The notes below the pieces were generated by a model that saw nothing but the letters and a program-made list of their open reading frames with translations, did not search any database and was not told the origin of the DNA. Below, in pieces: positions 19,628 through 28,100 of a DNA stretch of 46,217 nucleotides (its first letter is position 1; the number at the start of each line of letters is the position of its first letter). A program made the translations under genes and the position numbers. Source of the DNA: Acidobacteriota bacterium (GTDB lineage: Bacteria > Acidobacteriota > Vicinamibacteria > Fen-336); NCBI GenBank assembly GCA_022340585.1, contig JAJDNS010000138.1, forward strand, positions 1-46,217, given 5' to 3'.

Positions 19628-20530
19628 TCAGGCGACGCAGGCGGTGTGCGGTCGCGGCTCGAGAACGCGGCTCAGGCGGTCCGGGGTGCCGATGTCCGTC
19701 CAGCCGCAGGGCCGGGCGGGGACCACCGCCAGCCGCGTGGCCTCCCGCTCGAGGATGTCCCGGGAGAAGTCGCAGGCTGGAAGAGCCTGATAGAGGGCGT
19801 CGAGGTTTTCGGTCCGCCCCCCGCTGGCTGCCAGGCGCTCGCGGAGGAGCTGGATCGTCGGGGCCACGGCGCTCTGGAAGAGGCTCAGCAGGGCGTCTCC
19901 GTCGGCCGCGACGATCATGCTGTTGACGAGGGCGCCGGCCGAGGCCAGCCGACGAGCCACGGACGGCTCGGGCTTTTCCACGAAGCCCACCACGTCGCGG
20001 ACGTCGGTGCTCACGCGCTTCGCGGTGAGGATCCAGCCGAGACCCCCGTCCGCGCGCTCGGGAGTCACCCCCAGCAGCGTGGGCCGACCTCGAGCCTGCG
20101 TGGTGTGCTCGACCGCCCGCAGCAGGCACTCGTGGAGCGCGTCCTCGTCGTCGACGTGGTGATCGGACGGGAGAACCAGCAGCCCACACCCCGGTGCCCG
20201 CAGCTGGATGTGCAGCAAGCCCAGCAGCAGACCGAGCCCGGTCCCGCGATTCAGGGGTTGCACGATGACGTTCCAGGGGGGCAGGTCCGCCAGCTCCCGC
20301 GCCCAGAAAGCCCGGTGCTGGCGAGCCACGACGACCGCCACTCGCTCCCGAGGGACGATGCGCTCGGCACGATCCAGCGTCTTGCGCAGCATGGATGCTT
20401 CCCCGTTGAAGGACGCGTACTGCTTGGGCGCGCTTTTCCCATGCGAGTCGGTCGTGAGGTGTCGGATCCGACTTCCCTCGCCGGCGGCGAGCACGAGGAC
20501 CCAGAGACGGTCAGACATCAGGGAACTCAC
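19628..20530 (-). CDS. Sugar-1-phosphate nucleotidyltransferase-like protein
   Basis: The GT-A type nucleotidyltransferase fold starts with VLVLAAGEGSRIRHLT, the NTP-binding loop, followed by APKQYASF (substrate Lys), QPLNRGTG and LPSDHHV (metal Asp). A later WTDIGTPDRL is typical of mannose-1-phosphate guanylyltransferase or glucose-1-phosphate transferases. At about 300 residues it lacks the C-terminal isomerase domain of ManC. I keep the GTG at 20530 because GGGAGG lies 10 nt upstream; an ATG four codons later is the alternative. It probably supplies an activated sugar for surface glycans. No glycan genes are adjacent. Confidence 0.83.
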   Translation of the reverse strand: MSSLMSDRLWVLVLAAGEGSRIRHLTTDSHGKSAPKQYASFNGEASMLRKTLDRAERIVPRERVAVVVARQHRAFWARELADLPPWNVIVQPLNRGTGLGLLLGLLHIQLRAPGCGLLVLPSDHHVDDEDALHECLLRAVEHTTQARGRPTLLGVTPERADGGLGWILTAKRVSTDVRDVVGFVEKPEPSVARRLASAGALVNSMIVAADGDALLSLFQSAVAPTIQLLRERLAASGGRTENLDALYQALPACDFSRDILEREATRLAVVPARPCGWTDIGTPDRLSRVLEPRPHTACVA

Positions 20531-20581
20531 TCGTTTGGCACCTCCCGAAGATCTGAAGCAACTCCCGTGCCTCGCTGGGGC

Positions 20582-21595
20582 CTACCACCCCAGCGCCATC
20601 AGGGCGGCGCCGACGGCGAATCCCACGACCAGGTTGATCCCCTTGACCTTGAGGAAGTCGGACCTCGAATAGGCCAGCAGAGGGAGGGTGCCGTGTCCGT
20701 CCTGCACGATGCAGCTGGCCACGAGGGTGCTGACGGGGAGGAGCCCCTGTTCGAACAGCGTGACGAACAGGAGGTGCGGCCCGGACTCCGGGATCAGTCC
20801 GAGGAGTGAGGCCCCCGCCAGGACGAGCCAGTGAGTGGTGGCCGAGGGTGTCGCCTGCGGCCAGAGTCGCGTCGCCCCTTCGGTCAGCACGAGCGCGCCG
20901 GCGGTCCACACGAAGATCCGTGGGACGTGCTGGAGCACGACGTGGCGCCACAGGTGCTCCTCGAGGAAGTGGTCAGGGACGGTGAGCACGGCGAAGAGGG
21001 CAAAGGCTCCGAGACCGAGCAGGAGGGCGCGGATCCAGACCGAGGCCGGTGCCAGGCCCGAGCCGGTCGCGAGAGCGGCAAGAAACACGAGGGTCGCGAG
21101 GGCGAGAGACCCCCGAGCGGCACTCGGCTCGCGCAGCTGATCGAGAACGAGCCTTCCGGGAAAGCACTGGCAGTCGTCCTCCCGGTGCAGCTCGAAGCCG
21201 TGGCCGGAGCTGCTTGCCGTGGCCGGGCGCAGGCGATCGGTGGCGACGCCGGTCGCCGCTCCGACGAGAGCGAGGCCTCCCGTCAGCAGGACCGCGGTTC
21301 CGGGGAAGAGGGCCAGCATGACGAAAGCCTCGTCGCCGCTCGTGGCGATCATCGCGGCGACGAGCGCTCCAAAAGACACCATCCGGTGCGAGTAGAGGGC
21401 CACGACGGCGAACGCCCCGAGGCACCCCGGCGTCGCCCCGAGCAGAACGGCCAGCAGGTACTGGCGCGACCGCGAGGCGGCCAGGCTACGGGCCCAGGCG
21501 CCTCGGGTGAGCACGTTGAGGTACTCGACGGCGATCATCATCAGCGCCACGAAGGCCGTGACCCGGAGGGCCTGGGCCGCAGCGTCGGTCAGCAT
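20582..21595 (-). CDS. Putative manganese exporter (PF11449/ArsP_2-like)
   Basis: This 337-residue polytopic protein has about ten hydrophobic segments. It carries the family hallmarks ATSGDEAFVML in the first half and GLIPESGPHLLFVTLF...VQDGHGTLPLLAYSR in the second, with a His/Cys-bearing loop (HREDDCQCFP) between them. Members are annotated as putative manganese transporters. The conserved acidic and His residues inside the membrane suggest divalent metal export. It lies next to a metal-uptake ABC cluster on the other strand, so both directions of metal traffic are encoded here. No convincing manganese riboswitch was found in its 5' region. Confidence 0.8.
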   Translation of the reverse strand: MLTDAAAQALRVTAFVALMMIAVEYLNVLTRGAWARSLAASRSRQYLLAVLLGATPGCLGAFAVVALYSHRMVSFGALVAAMIATSGDEAFVMLALFPGTAVLLTGGLALVGAATGVATDRLRPATASSSGHGFELHREDDCQCFPGRLVLDQLREPSAARGSLALATLVFLAALATGSGLAPASVWIRALLLGLGAFALFAVLTVPDHFLEEHLWRHVVLQHVPRIFVWTAGALVLTEGATRLWPQATPSATTHWLVLAGASLLGLIPESGPHLLFVTLFEQGLLPVSTLVASCIVQDGHGTLPLLAYSRSDFLKVKGINLVVGFAVGAALMALGW

Positions 21596-21866
21596 GACTC
21601 AACCGACTGTGCAAGAGCAGCGCCAGACGCCGGACGCGTGATCGTTCGCACCGCATGGGTATTCTTGCCCAGCTGTCTCACGGCCGCCCCCCGGACGGGC
21701 GGTGATTCCCCGCTCGGTGAGTGCGTTGGGGACGAAGGGGAGCGTCCAGGCTCCGGTGGCACGGAGGTTGCCATCTCGCCCGTTGGCCTTCGGAGTGGTT
21801 GGGTTCGAGGCGTTTCTCCAGGTCGCGGCTCGGTTCGTCCAACGCGAGTCCGGGAAGGGACCTCAG

Positions 21867-22160
21867 TTGACGTTTCAGCGACGGCGTGGTCGGCGGTGGC
21901 GCGGAGGGCTCGCCCTGCTGGCCGGTTTCATGCTGGCTCTGGGTGTCACCGCCGCCCAGGTTCCCGGTCCGTGGCACACAGACGACACGCCGCACGCGTG
22001 CCCGATCTGCAAGCTCGGGTGCCAGCCCGCTCCCGTGGTGCCGGTCTCGCTCCTCGTCGAGCCCCCGGCGGCGCCACGGATCCTTGCCTCGCCCCGCGAG
22101 CGGCCGGTGCGGCTCCTCGGGGCTCAAGACCACAGCCCGTCCCGCGGACCCCCCGCATAG
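21867..22160 (+). CDS. Small secreted or membrane-anchored Cys/His-motif protein
   Basis: This 97-residue protein is read from TTG at 21867, chosen because GGGAAGGGA lies 7 nt upstream. A basic head and one hydrophobic helix (about residues 14-33) precede PWHTDDTPHACPICKLGCQP, with clustered His and Cys. A Pro-rich tail follows. I know of similar small proteins ahead of metal-transport operons, but no function is established. The HxCxxCxxxC pattern could bind a metal ion in the periplasm. It is the first gene of the cluster with the porin and the ZnuA/ZnuB-like proteins, 88 bp before the porin start. Confidence 0.6.
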   Translation: MTFQRRRGRRWRGGLALLAGFMLALGVTAAQVPGPWHTDDTPHACPICKLGCQPAPVVPVSLLVEPPAAPRILASPRERPVRLLGAQDHSPSRGPPA

Positions 22161-22179
22161 CCCCACAGCCATGTTTCGG

Positions 22180-22236
22180 GCCGGCTGGGAGCAGCCGGCG
22201 GAAGCTGCGAAGAACCTGTGGGCCCCTTTTGGGGCC
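22180..22236 (+). promoter_or_regulatory. Two hairpins in the porin 5' leader
   Basis: GCCGGCT (22180-22186) pairs with AGCCGGC (22193-22199), and GGCCCC (22221-22226) pairs with GGGGCC (22231-22236) across a TTTT loop. The second hairpin ends just before the GGGAGG ribosome site at 22238. They could modulate translation of the porin or attenuate transcription between the small gene and the porin. Confidence 0.35.
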
Positions 22237-22248
22237 GGGAGGCCAATC

Positions 22249-23679
22249 GTGTGGAGAACATTCAGGAGACGATTACGGGTTCTGCCCCTGGGGGCGGCCG
22301 CCTCGACCCTCCTCCTCCTGCTGGGCGCCCCCGGTCGCGGTCGGGCCGGGACTGATACCGCCTCCCCGGCACCGATGATCCGCCTCGAGCAGCGGCTCAC
22401 CGATCTCCAGAGCCAGATCGTGGAGATGGAGAGGCGCCACGCGGAGGAGATGCAAGCGCTGAGAGAGGAGATCCGGGTCCTGCGCGACGCGCAGGAGTCT
22501 CCGGTCGTCACTCCGGACGACGAGCTCGCCGACCTCCGCCGGCGGGCCGAGGCAGAGGCGGCCAGGGCGCAAGAGCCGAAAGAGGAGGAGAAGGAGGTGG
22601 CCTTCACGGCGAAGGGGCTGAGCCTTCAGGCCCTCAATCCGGAGCTCAGTGTCACGGGGGACATGCTCGCGACCTACCGGCACCAGGAAGGATCCTCGCA
22701 GCATTCGAATACCAGGTTCCGCTCGCTCGGGCTCCACCTGGAGAGCTACCTGGATCCCTACACCCGGTTCAAGGCCGCGGTTCCCTTCTACAACGGGGGA
22801 GCCGAGCTCGGCGAGGCCTACATGAGCCGCTACGGGCTCCTCGAGGGCTTGAACCTCACCTTCGGAAAGTTCCGTCAGCAGTTTGGAGTGGTCAACCGCT
22901 GGCACAAGCATGGCCTCGATCAGACCGACTTCCCCCTGGCCCTGAGGCAGATCTTCGGCGAGGGGGGCCTGAACCAGACCGGCTTCTCCTTCGACTGGGT
23001 GCTGCCGCGACTCGGAGACGCCTCCCAGGAGCTCACCACCCAGGTCACCAACGGGGAGAACGCACGGCTGTTCTCCGGCAGCACCCTCAGTACCCCCTCC
23101 CTCCTCCTCCACTACAAGAACTACCGCGACCTGACCCGGAGCACCTATCTCGAGCTGGGCCTCTCCGGCATCTTCGGCTGGAAGGACGACTGGGCCATCG
23201 GGCAGAACGGGACCGTCGAGACCGTACACGACCGCCAGGCGGCCCGGGTGCTGGGGATGGACCTCAACCTCGTCTGGGAGCCCACCGACCGGATGCGCTA
23301 CCGCAACGTGACCTGGCGCAGCGAGCTGTACCTGCTCGACCGGGACATCCTGGTCCCGGATGGCTCGGGACGCGACTCCCTCTCCGCCTGGGGGGCGTTC
23401 ACCTACCTCGAGTCGAAGCTGAACCGGAAGCTGGATCTGGGGATTCGGCTGGACTACTTCAAACCCGATCAGAAGGACTACGTCCTCGCTCCCCACGCCT
23501 ACCGAGACGATGTCTCCCTGTGGCAGGTGAGCCCCTACCTCACCTATCAGCAGAGCCCGTTCGTCAAGTACCGCCTGGAGTACAGCCACCTCGACCGGCA
23601 GGGGAGCGAGCCGGCCGAGGACTCGCTGACGTTCCAGCTCATCTTCGCGGCCGGACCCCACAAGCACGAACGCTACTGA
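22249..23679 (+). CDS. Outer-membrane porin with N-terminal coiled coil
   Basis: The GTG at 22249 is preceded by GGGAGG at 6-nt spacing and opens a classic signal peptide (WRTFRRRLRVLPLGAAAS, cleavage near GRA). An ATG 26 codons earlier lacks this context. Residues about 40-80 form a coiled coil (LEQRLTDLQSQIVEMERR). The rest, starting about ALNPELSVTGDMLATYR, is a beta-barrel with alternating aromatic strands and short turns. It belongs to a porin type often found upstream of ZnuA-like binding proteins. It probably lets metal ions or metal complexes cross the outer membrane for the following ABC system. The terminal HKHERY includes two histidines. Confidence 0.8.
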   Translation: MWRTFRRRLRVLPLGAAASTLLLLLGAPGRGRAGTDTASPAPMIRLEQRLTDLQSQIVEMERRHAEEMQALREEIRVLRDAQESPVVTPDDELADLRRRAEAEAARAQEPKEEEKEVAFTAKGLSLQALNPELSVTGDMLATYRHQEGSSQHSNTRFRSLGLHLESYLDPYTRFKAAVPFYNGGAELGEAYMSRYGLLEGLNLTFGKFRQQFGVVNRWHKHGLDQTDFPLALRQIFGEGGLNQTGFSFDWVLPRLGDASQELTTQVTNGENARLFSGSTLSTPSLLLHYKNYRDLTRSTYLELGLSGIFGWKDDWAIGQNGTVETVHDRQAARVLGMDLNLVWEPTDRMRYRNVTWRSELYLLDRDILVPDGSGRDSLSAWGAFTYLESKLNRKLDLGIRLDYFKPDQKDYVLAPHAYRDDVSLWQVSPYLTYQQSPFVKYRLEYSHLDRQGSEPAEDSLTFQLIFAAGPHKHERY

Positions 23680-23694
23680 CGAGGAGAAGACGCC

Positions 23695-24804
23695 ATGCGA
23701 TACGCCGCTCCATCGGTCCTGTTCCTTCTCGCCCTCGTCGTGATCGCCCCGACGTCGGCCGCCGACTGCTCGCCGCCGCCCTCCGGTCCCGTTCTCTCCG
23801 TCGTGGCCACCCTGCCGGACTACGCGGTCGTCACCCGGGCGATCGGAGGAGGGCGTGTCGCCGTCCAGGCCATCGTCCAGGGCGACCAGGACGCCCACTT
23901 CATTCGGCCCAAGCCCTCGTTCGTCGAGATGGTCAACCGGGCGGACATGCTGGTCGCGACGGGGCTGGACCTCGAGCTGTGGCTACCCACGGTGGTGGAC
24001 CGCTCGGGCAACGTGCGGGTGAGGAGCGGCCGGCCCGGCTACGTGGCCACCTCCCGCGGCATCGACCTGCTGGAGGTGCCCACCAACATCTCCCGGTCGG
24101 AGGGGGGCGTCCATGTCTACGGCAACCCCCACGTCACCTGCAGCCCGCTCAACCTGAAGACCGCGGCCCGAAACATCACCACGGGGCTGGTCAAGAACGA
24201 TCCCGACGGGAAGGGCTGCTACGAGGCGAACCTCGGGGCGCTCCAGGAGGAGATCGACCGGCGACTCTTCGGTCCGGAGCTCCTCGAGATCCTGGGGTCC
24301 GAGACCCTCTGCTCCCTGGCCGAGAGGGGAACCCTGATCCCCTTCCTCGAGGAGCAGCAGTTTCGCGGCAAGCCCCTCATCGACTCCCTGGGGGGCTGGA
24401 TGAAGCGGATGCTCCCGCTGCGCGGGATGGAGATCGTGACCTACCACAAGAACTGGGTGTACTTCGTGACCCTCTTCTCGTTGAAGGAGGTGGGCACGGT
24501 GGAGCCCAAGCCGGGCATTCCACCGTCCCCGAGGCACGTCGCCGAGCTCGTCGATCTGATGCGGGTCCGGAAGATCCGGATCATCCTTGCCGCCAACTAC
24601 TTCGACGAGCAGAAGATCCGCACCGTGGCGAAGAGGGTCGACGCGGTTCCGGTGATCGTTCCCCTCTACGTCGGCGGCGAGGAGGGTGTGGACGACTACT
24701 TCCAGCTCGTGGACCTGTGGACGGAGCGCATGGTGGAGGCTGCCGCTGCGGTCGGGAAGGCACCCGCCGGGGCCCTCGAATCGTCGAGGGGGGCTGGATC
24801 TTGA
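23695..24804 (+). CDS. ZnuA-like metal ABC transporter substrate-binding protein
   Basis: A signal peptide (residues 1-22) leads into a cluster A-I type solute-binding fold (VVATLPDYAVVTRAIGG). Candidate metal ligands are the histidines in GDQDAHFIRP, VYGNPHV and YHKNWVYF, with an acidic residue in AANYFDEQ. It lacks the long His-rich loop of classic ZnuA. It belongs to a distinct clade with the LGGWMKRMLPLRG insert. It captures Zn, Mn or Fe in the periplasm for the two permeases that follow. A GAGGAGAAG ribosome site precedes the ATG, 15 bp after the porin stop. Confidence 0.9.
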   Translation: MRYAAPSVLFLLALVVIAPTSAADCSPPPSGPVLSVVATLPDYAVVTRAIGGGRVAVQAIVQGDQDAHFIRPKPSFVEMVNRADMLVATGLDLELWLPTVVDRSGNVRVRSGRPGYVATSRGIDLLEVPTNISRSEGGVHVYGNPHVTCSPLNLKTAARNITTGLVKNDPDGKGCYEANLGALQEEIDRRLFGPELLEILGSETLCSLAERGTLIPFLEEQQFRGKPLIDSLGGWMKRMLPLRGMEIVTYHKNWVYFVTLFSLKEVGTVEPKPGIPPSPRHVAELVDLMRVRKIRIILAANYFDEQKIRTVAKRVDAVPVIVPLYVGGEEGVDDYFQLVDLWTERMVEAAAAVGKAPAGALESSRGAGS

Positions 24805-24839
24805 GCCTCTCTCGGGCCTTCTCGGGAGCGTGAGGCGTC

Positions 24840-25721
24840 ATGTCGGAAGCGATCCATTTCTTCACTCTCCAGATCACGCTGCTGGCCATCGTGCTCGTGC
24901 TCCACACGTACCTGGGGCTTCACGTGATCCGTCGCACCCTGATCTTCTCCGACCTGGTGCTGGATCAGCTCGCGGCCTTCGGGGCCCTGGTGGGAATCGG
25001 CCTGGCGATCCGGTACGGGTCGCCGGGGTCCTACCTCATGTCTCTCGCGGCCGTCCTCCTGGGGGCCCTGCTCCTCGCCGTGCTCAAGCCCCGAAATCCC
25101 ATGATTCCCCGGGAGGCCATCATCGGGATCCTCTACGCCCTGACCCTGGTGGCCTCCCTCCTGATGGGAGACAAGCTGTCCGGGGGAGGGGCGTACGTCA
25201 CCAAGACGCTGGCCGGGTCGATGCTCTGGGTGTCGTGGCCCATCGTCGGGGTGACGGCGGCGGTCTACCTGGTGCTGCTGGTCTTCCACTACGTCTACCG
25301 CCGCCAGTTCATCGGCCTCGCCGAGGGGAGCGGGAGCCCGCGCCATGAGAAGCTCTGGGACTTCTTGTTCTTCACGACCCAGGGGATCATCACCGTGCTC
25401 ATCGTTCCCATTGCCGGCGTCCTCCTCGCGTACGCCTTCTTGATGATCCCGGCGGCCATCGCGGCCCTGTTCACGAAGAGATGGGGGGTGGGCGTTTTGC
25501 TCGGCTGGGGGCTTGGGCTGGTGGCCTGCCTGATCGGGCTGTCTCTGTCCTACTTCCACGATCTGCCCTATGGGCCCACCCTGATCCTCTCCCTCGGGAC
25601 CTTCTTTGCCGCGGCGCTGGTCGTCCGTGTCGCGCGTCCCGCCAAGGACACGATCGCCACGGGGGAATCGTGTCCTTGGCCAAGGCATCCGGCCGCAGGC
25701 CGGTTCGGTCCTCAGGAGTAG
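24840..25721 (+). CDS. ZnuB-like metal ABC transporter permease 1
   Basis: This 293-residue ABC-3 family permease has about eight membrane helices. Diagnostic segments are LGLHVIRRTLIFSDLVLDQLAAFGALVG near the start and TTQGIITVLIVPIAGVLLAYAFLMIPAAIAALF in the second half, the region that couples to the ATPase. It starts 35 bp after the binding-protein gene. The C-terminus is short and hydrophilic. It would pair with the second permease as a heterodimer. No ATP-binding subunit gene is present in the cluster. Confidence 0.9.
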   Translation: MSEAIHFFTLQITLLAIVLVLHTYLGLHVIRRTLIFSDLVLDQLAAFGALVGIGLAIRYGSPGSYLMSLAAVLLGALLLAVLKPRNPMIPREAIIGILYALTLVASLLMGDKLSGGGAYVTKTLAGSMLWVSWPIVGVTAAVYLVLLVFHYVYRRQFIGLAEGSGSPRHEKLWDFLFFTTQGIITVLIVPIAGVLLAYAFLMIPAAIAALFTKRWGVGVLLGWGLGLVACLIGLSLSYFHDLPYGPTLILSLGTFFAAALVVRVARPAKDTIATGESCPWPRHPAAGRFGPQE

Positions 25722-25738
25722 AGAGGAGGCGAGGTCCC

Positions 25739-27085
25739 GTGCTCCACTTCGTCGAGCTGCTCGGTCTTCCCTTCCTCGTCTGCGTCGCCATGACCGCCAT
25801 ATTGGGCTACCTGGGCATCCACGTGCTGAGCCGGGAGATCGTCTTCGTCGACATCGCCCTGGCCCAGATCGTCGCAGTGGGGGCCGTCGGGGCGCATGTG
25901 GTCTTCGGTGTCCACGAGAACGCCCCCATGACCTCGGTGGCGTCCCTCGCCCTGGCCCTGGGGGCGGCCGGGTTCTACGCCCTGGCCCGGCGAAAGGTGG
26001 TCCAGATCTCCCAGGAGACGGTGATCGGCGTCTCCTACGCCATCGCGGCGGCGGCCGCTCTCTTCCTCATTGGCATCGCACCGGGCGGCCACGTGCACGC
26101 CCAGCACATGCTCGCGGGCAGCATCCTGTGGGCGACCTGGACCGACCTCATCATCTGCGGCCTGGTCTTCGGCGCGGTCGGGGTCTGCTTCTCCGTTCTG
26201 CGCCATCCGTTCCACAGGATCTCCAGCGACTACGACGGCGCCCTGCGGGAAGGCATGAACGTGGTGGCCTGGGATTTCCTCTTCTACGCGTTGCTCGGGA
26301 TCGTCATCACCTTCGCCGTCCGGATCGGCGGCGTGGTCGTGGTCTTCGCTTTTCTCATCATTCCCGCCACCCTCTCGGCGCTCTTCACGGCCCGGCTCGG
26401 GAAGCGCCTCGTCATCGGCTGGGTCGCGGGCATCCTCGGGGCCCTTCTCGGACTCCTCTTCGCTCACCGCCTCGACTTCTCCGTGGGACCAGCGGTAGCG
26501 CTGCTTCTGGGCGTCGAGCTGGCCCTGGCCGGACTGTCGCGCAGGAGTGCCCCGCTCCTGACGAGCGCGGTCGTCGTCGCGGTCGCCGTGGGCTATGTGG
26601 CCCTGCTGGTCGCCGCGCCCTCCCCGCACACCGTCCCCCGCGATCTTCCGGAGACCTCAGACCTCCCCCCGACGGAGGCGGCCCTCGCCGAGACCGGGCC
26701 GGGCGTGTTGGACCCCCCCGCCGAGCTCCGGCCCGGGACCCTCGAGGGGGGGGCGACTCCGAGTGAGCTGGCCGCGCTCTTCGAGCAGGCGCCCAACACG
26801 GAGGCCCGCCGCGACGTGATCCTCCGTGCCCTCGAGCTGGAGCCACGCTGCGGCGTCCAGCTCGCCCTGAGCTACCTCCGGGAGGATCCACCGCTCTTCT
26901 TTCGTCAGGGCGTTGTCGATGGCCTGAGCGACCTGGGAGATGAGCCCCTCGATTGGGACGTGACGCAGCCCTTCGCGGCCCCTGTGAACGCAGAGGTCGT
27001 GGCGCGATTGGTGGACGAGCATCGCCTCGAGACGCCCCCTCCGCCGTGTCGGTCGTCTCCAGGCGAGGGGCCGAGGCGCAGATGA
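25739..27085 (+). CDS. ZnuB-like metal ABC transporter permease 2 with C-terminal extension
   Basis: The GTG at 25739 follows GAGAGGAGG, 17 bp after the first permease. Residues 1-290 are an ABC-3 permease (LGYLGIHVLSREIVFVDIALAQIVAVG; RIGGVVVVFAFLIIPATLSALF). About 150 extra residues then follow a last hydrophobic segment: a Pro/Glu-rich linker and a helical part (ELAALFEQAPNTEARRDVIL... LELEPRCGVQLALSYL) that may form HEAT-like repeats. Usual family length is 260-300, so the extension is unusual. It could replace a regulator or contact the missing ATPase. The stop overlaps the next start (ATGA). Confidence 0.87.
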   Translation: MLHFVELLGLPFLVCVAMTAILGYLGIHVLSREIVFVDIALAQIVAVGAVGAHVVFGVHENAPMTSVASLALALGAAGFYALARRKVVQISQETVIGVSYAIAAAAALFLIGIAPGGHVHAQHMLAGSILWATWTDLIICGLVFGAVGVCFSVLRHPFHRISSDYDGALREGMNVVAWDFLFYALLGIVITFAVRIGGVVVVFAFLIIPATLSALFTARLGKRLVIGWVAGILGALLGLLFAHRLDFSVGPAVALLLGVELALAGLSRRSAPLLTSAVVVAVAVGYVALLVAAPSPHTVPRDLPETSDLPPTEAALAETGPGVLDPPAELRPGTLEGGATPSELAALFEQAPNTEARRDVILRALELEPRCGVQLALSYLREDPPLFFRQGVVDGLSDLGDEPLDWDVTQPFAAPVNAEVVARLVDEHRLETPPPPCRSSPGEGPRRR

Positions 27086-27906
27086 GACTCCAATGCGTCG
27101 TTGACAACTCGGTGGAGCCGTCGTCCGCGTTCTGGGGCGAGCATGGTCTGTCCTTCCTCATCGAGGCCGACGATGGACGACGCCTCCTGTTCGACACCGG
27201 GGCCAGCGGCACCGTGCTCCTCCACGATCTCGAGCGTGCGGGCGTCGAGATCGAGACCCTCGCTGCCATCGTGCTCAGTCACTCCCACCACGACCACACC
27301 GGTGGTCTTCCGGCGGTTCTGGAGCGACGCAGGGGCCTCCGGGTGCACGCCCACCCCGACCTCGTCCGTCCTCGCTACTCCGAGAAGGATGGTGTGAAGG
27401 TGCCCAGGGGACTCCCGTTGAGCCCCGAGGTGCTGAACCGCCGGGCGGACCTGAGTCTCAGTGAATCCTCGGAGCGGGTGCTTCCGGGCATCTGGACGTC
27501 CGGGGAAATCAAGGAGCGCTGCGAGCCTGAGGGAAGGAGCCCGAACCACGTCGTGCGCCGCGCCGACGGCTGGGCGCCGGATCCGTATCGGGACGACCTC
27601 TCCCTGGTACTGGAGACTGGCGCCGGGCTCTTCGTCGTGTGCGGGTGCTGTCACGCGGGACTGCTCAACACGCTCGCCCACGTGAGACGCCACTTCGGGA
27701 AGGACCCGGTGGGGATCGCCGGCGGAACCCATCTCGCTGGCGCCGGTCGTGACCAGCTCGCACGAACAGTCACGAGACTCCGTGAGCGTGGCTCTCCCAT
27801 GCTGCACCTCAACCACTGCACCGGTCCGGCGGCCTTCGTGGCCCTGTCCCAGGCCTTCGGGGAGCGGGTCCTTCACTGTCCTGCCGGCACGACTCTGGAG
27901 CTCTAG
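27082..27906 (+). CDS. MBL-fold metallohydrolase, DHPS/RFA-P-synthase-like
   Basis: The start is fixed by a 4-bp ATGA overlap with the permease. The 274-residue protein has the metallo-beta-lactamase motif SHSHHDHTGG (near residue 70), an LLFDTGASG strand before it, a CGCCHAG segment and a terminal LHLNHCTG. This layout is typical of the subfamily related to the 7,8-dihydropterin-6-methyl-aminobenzene-phosphate synthase, found widely in anaerobes without methanopterin. The reaction in this organism is unknown. Two metal ions should bind at the histidines. Coupling to the permease suggests co-expression with the metal-uptake genes. Confidence 0.85.
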   Translation: MRLQCVVDNSVEPSSAFWGEHGLSFLIEADDGRRLLFDTGASGTVLLHDLERAGVEIETLAAIVLSHSHHDHTGGLPAVLERRRGLRVHAHPDLVRPRYSEKDGVKVPRGLPLSPEVLNRRADLSLSESSERVLPGIWTSGEIKERCEPEGRSPNHVVRRADGWAPDPYRDDLSLVLETGAGLFVVCGCCHAGLLNTLAHVRRHFGKDPVGIAGGTHLAGAGRDQLARTVTRLRERGSPMLHLNHCTGPAAFVALSQAFGERVLHCPAGTTLEL

Positions 27907-27929
27907 CCGAGCCGCGAGCCGGGAGGGCG

Positions 27930-28004
27930 ATGGGAAAGATCCTGCGTGGGGTGTGGAAAAAGACCCGGATGCGGCTTCTCGAGGCCAACGTGGTCGCGGC
28001 CTGA
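27930..28004 (+). CDS. Possible 24-residue small ORF
   Basis: The ORF starts with ATG shortly after GGGAGGG (3-4 nt spacing, a little short) and encodes a cationic peptide starting MGKILRGVWKKTRMRLLE. It lies in the 194-bp gap between the MBL hydrolase and the CGGC-domain gene. The basic, amphipathic composition could be a real small protein, but no homology can be judged from 24 codons. Confidence 0.2.
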   Translation: MGKILRGVWKKTRMRLLEANVVAA

Positions 28005-28100
28005 CGCCGCCAGCCACGGTGCCGGGGGCCAGTTGTCGTGGCGTCGATGACCCGGGTCCACTGGTGCGGGACTTGCTCGGCGTCCCGGCGGGAGGGAACG

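Noticed and set aside
21690..21860. Riboswitch-like stretch (GGTGATTCCCCGCTCGGTGAG) before the small metal-cluster gene
   Set aside because: It loosely recalls FMN, cobalamin or yybP-ykoY elements, but the required conserved boxes are absent and no consistent fold was found.
23520..24833. Overlapping plus-strand frame across the ZnuA-like gene, considered as the missing ATPase
   Set aside because: It has no Walker A or signature motif and is a shifted reading of the binding-protein gene.
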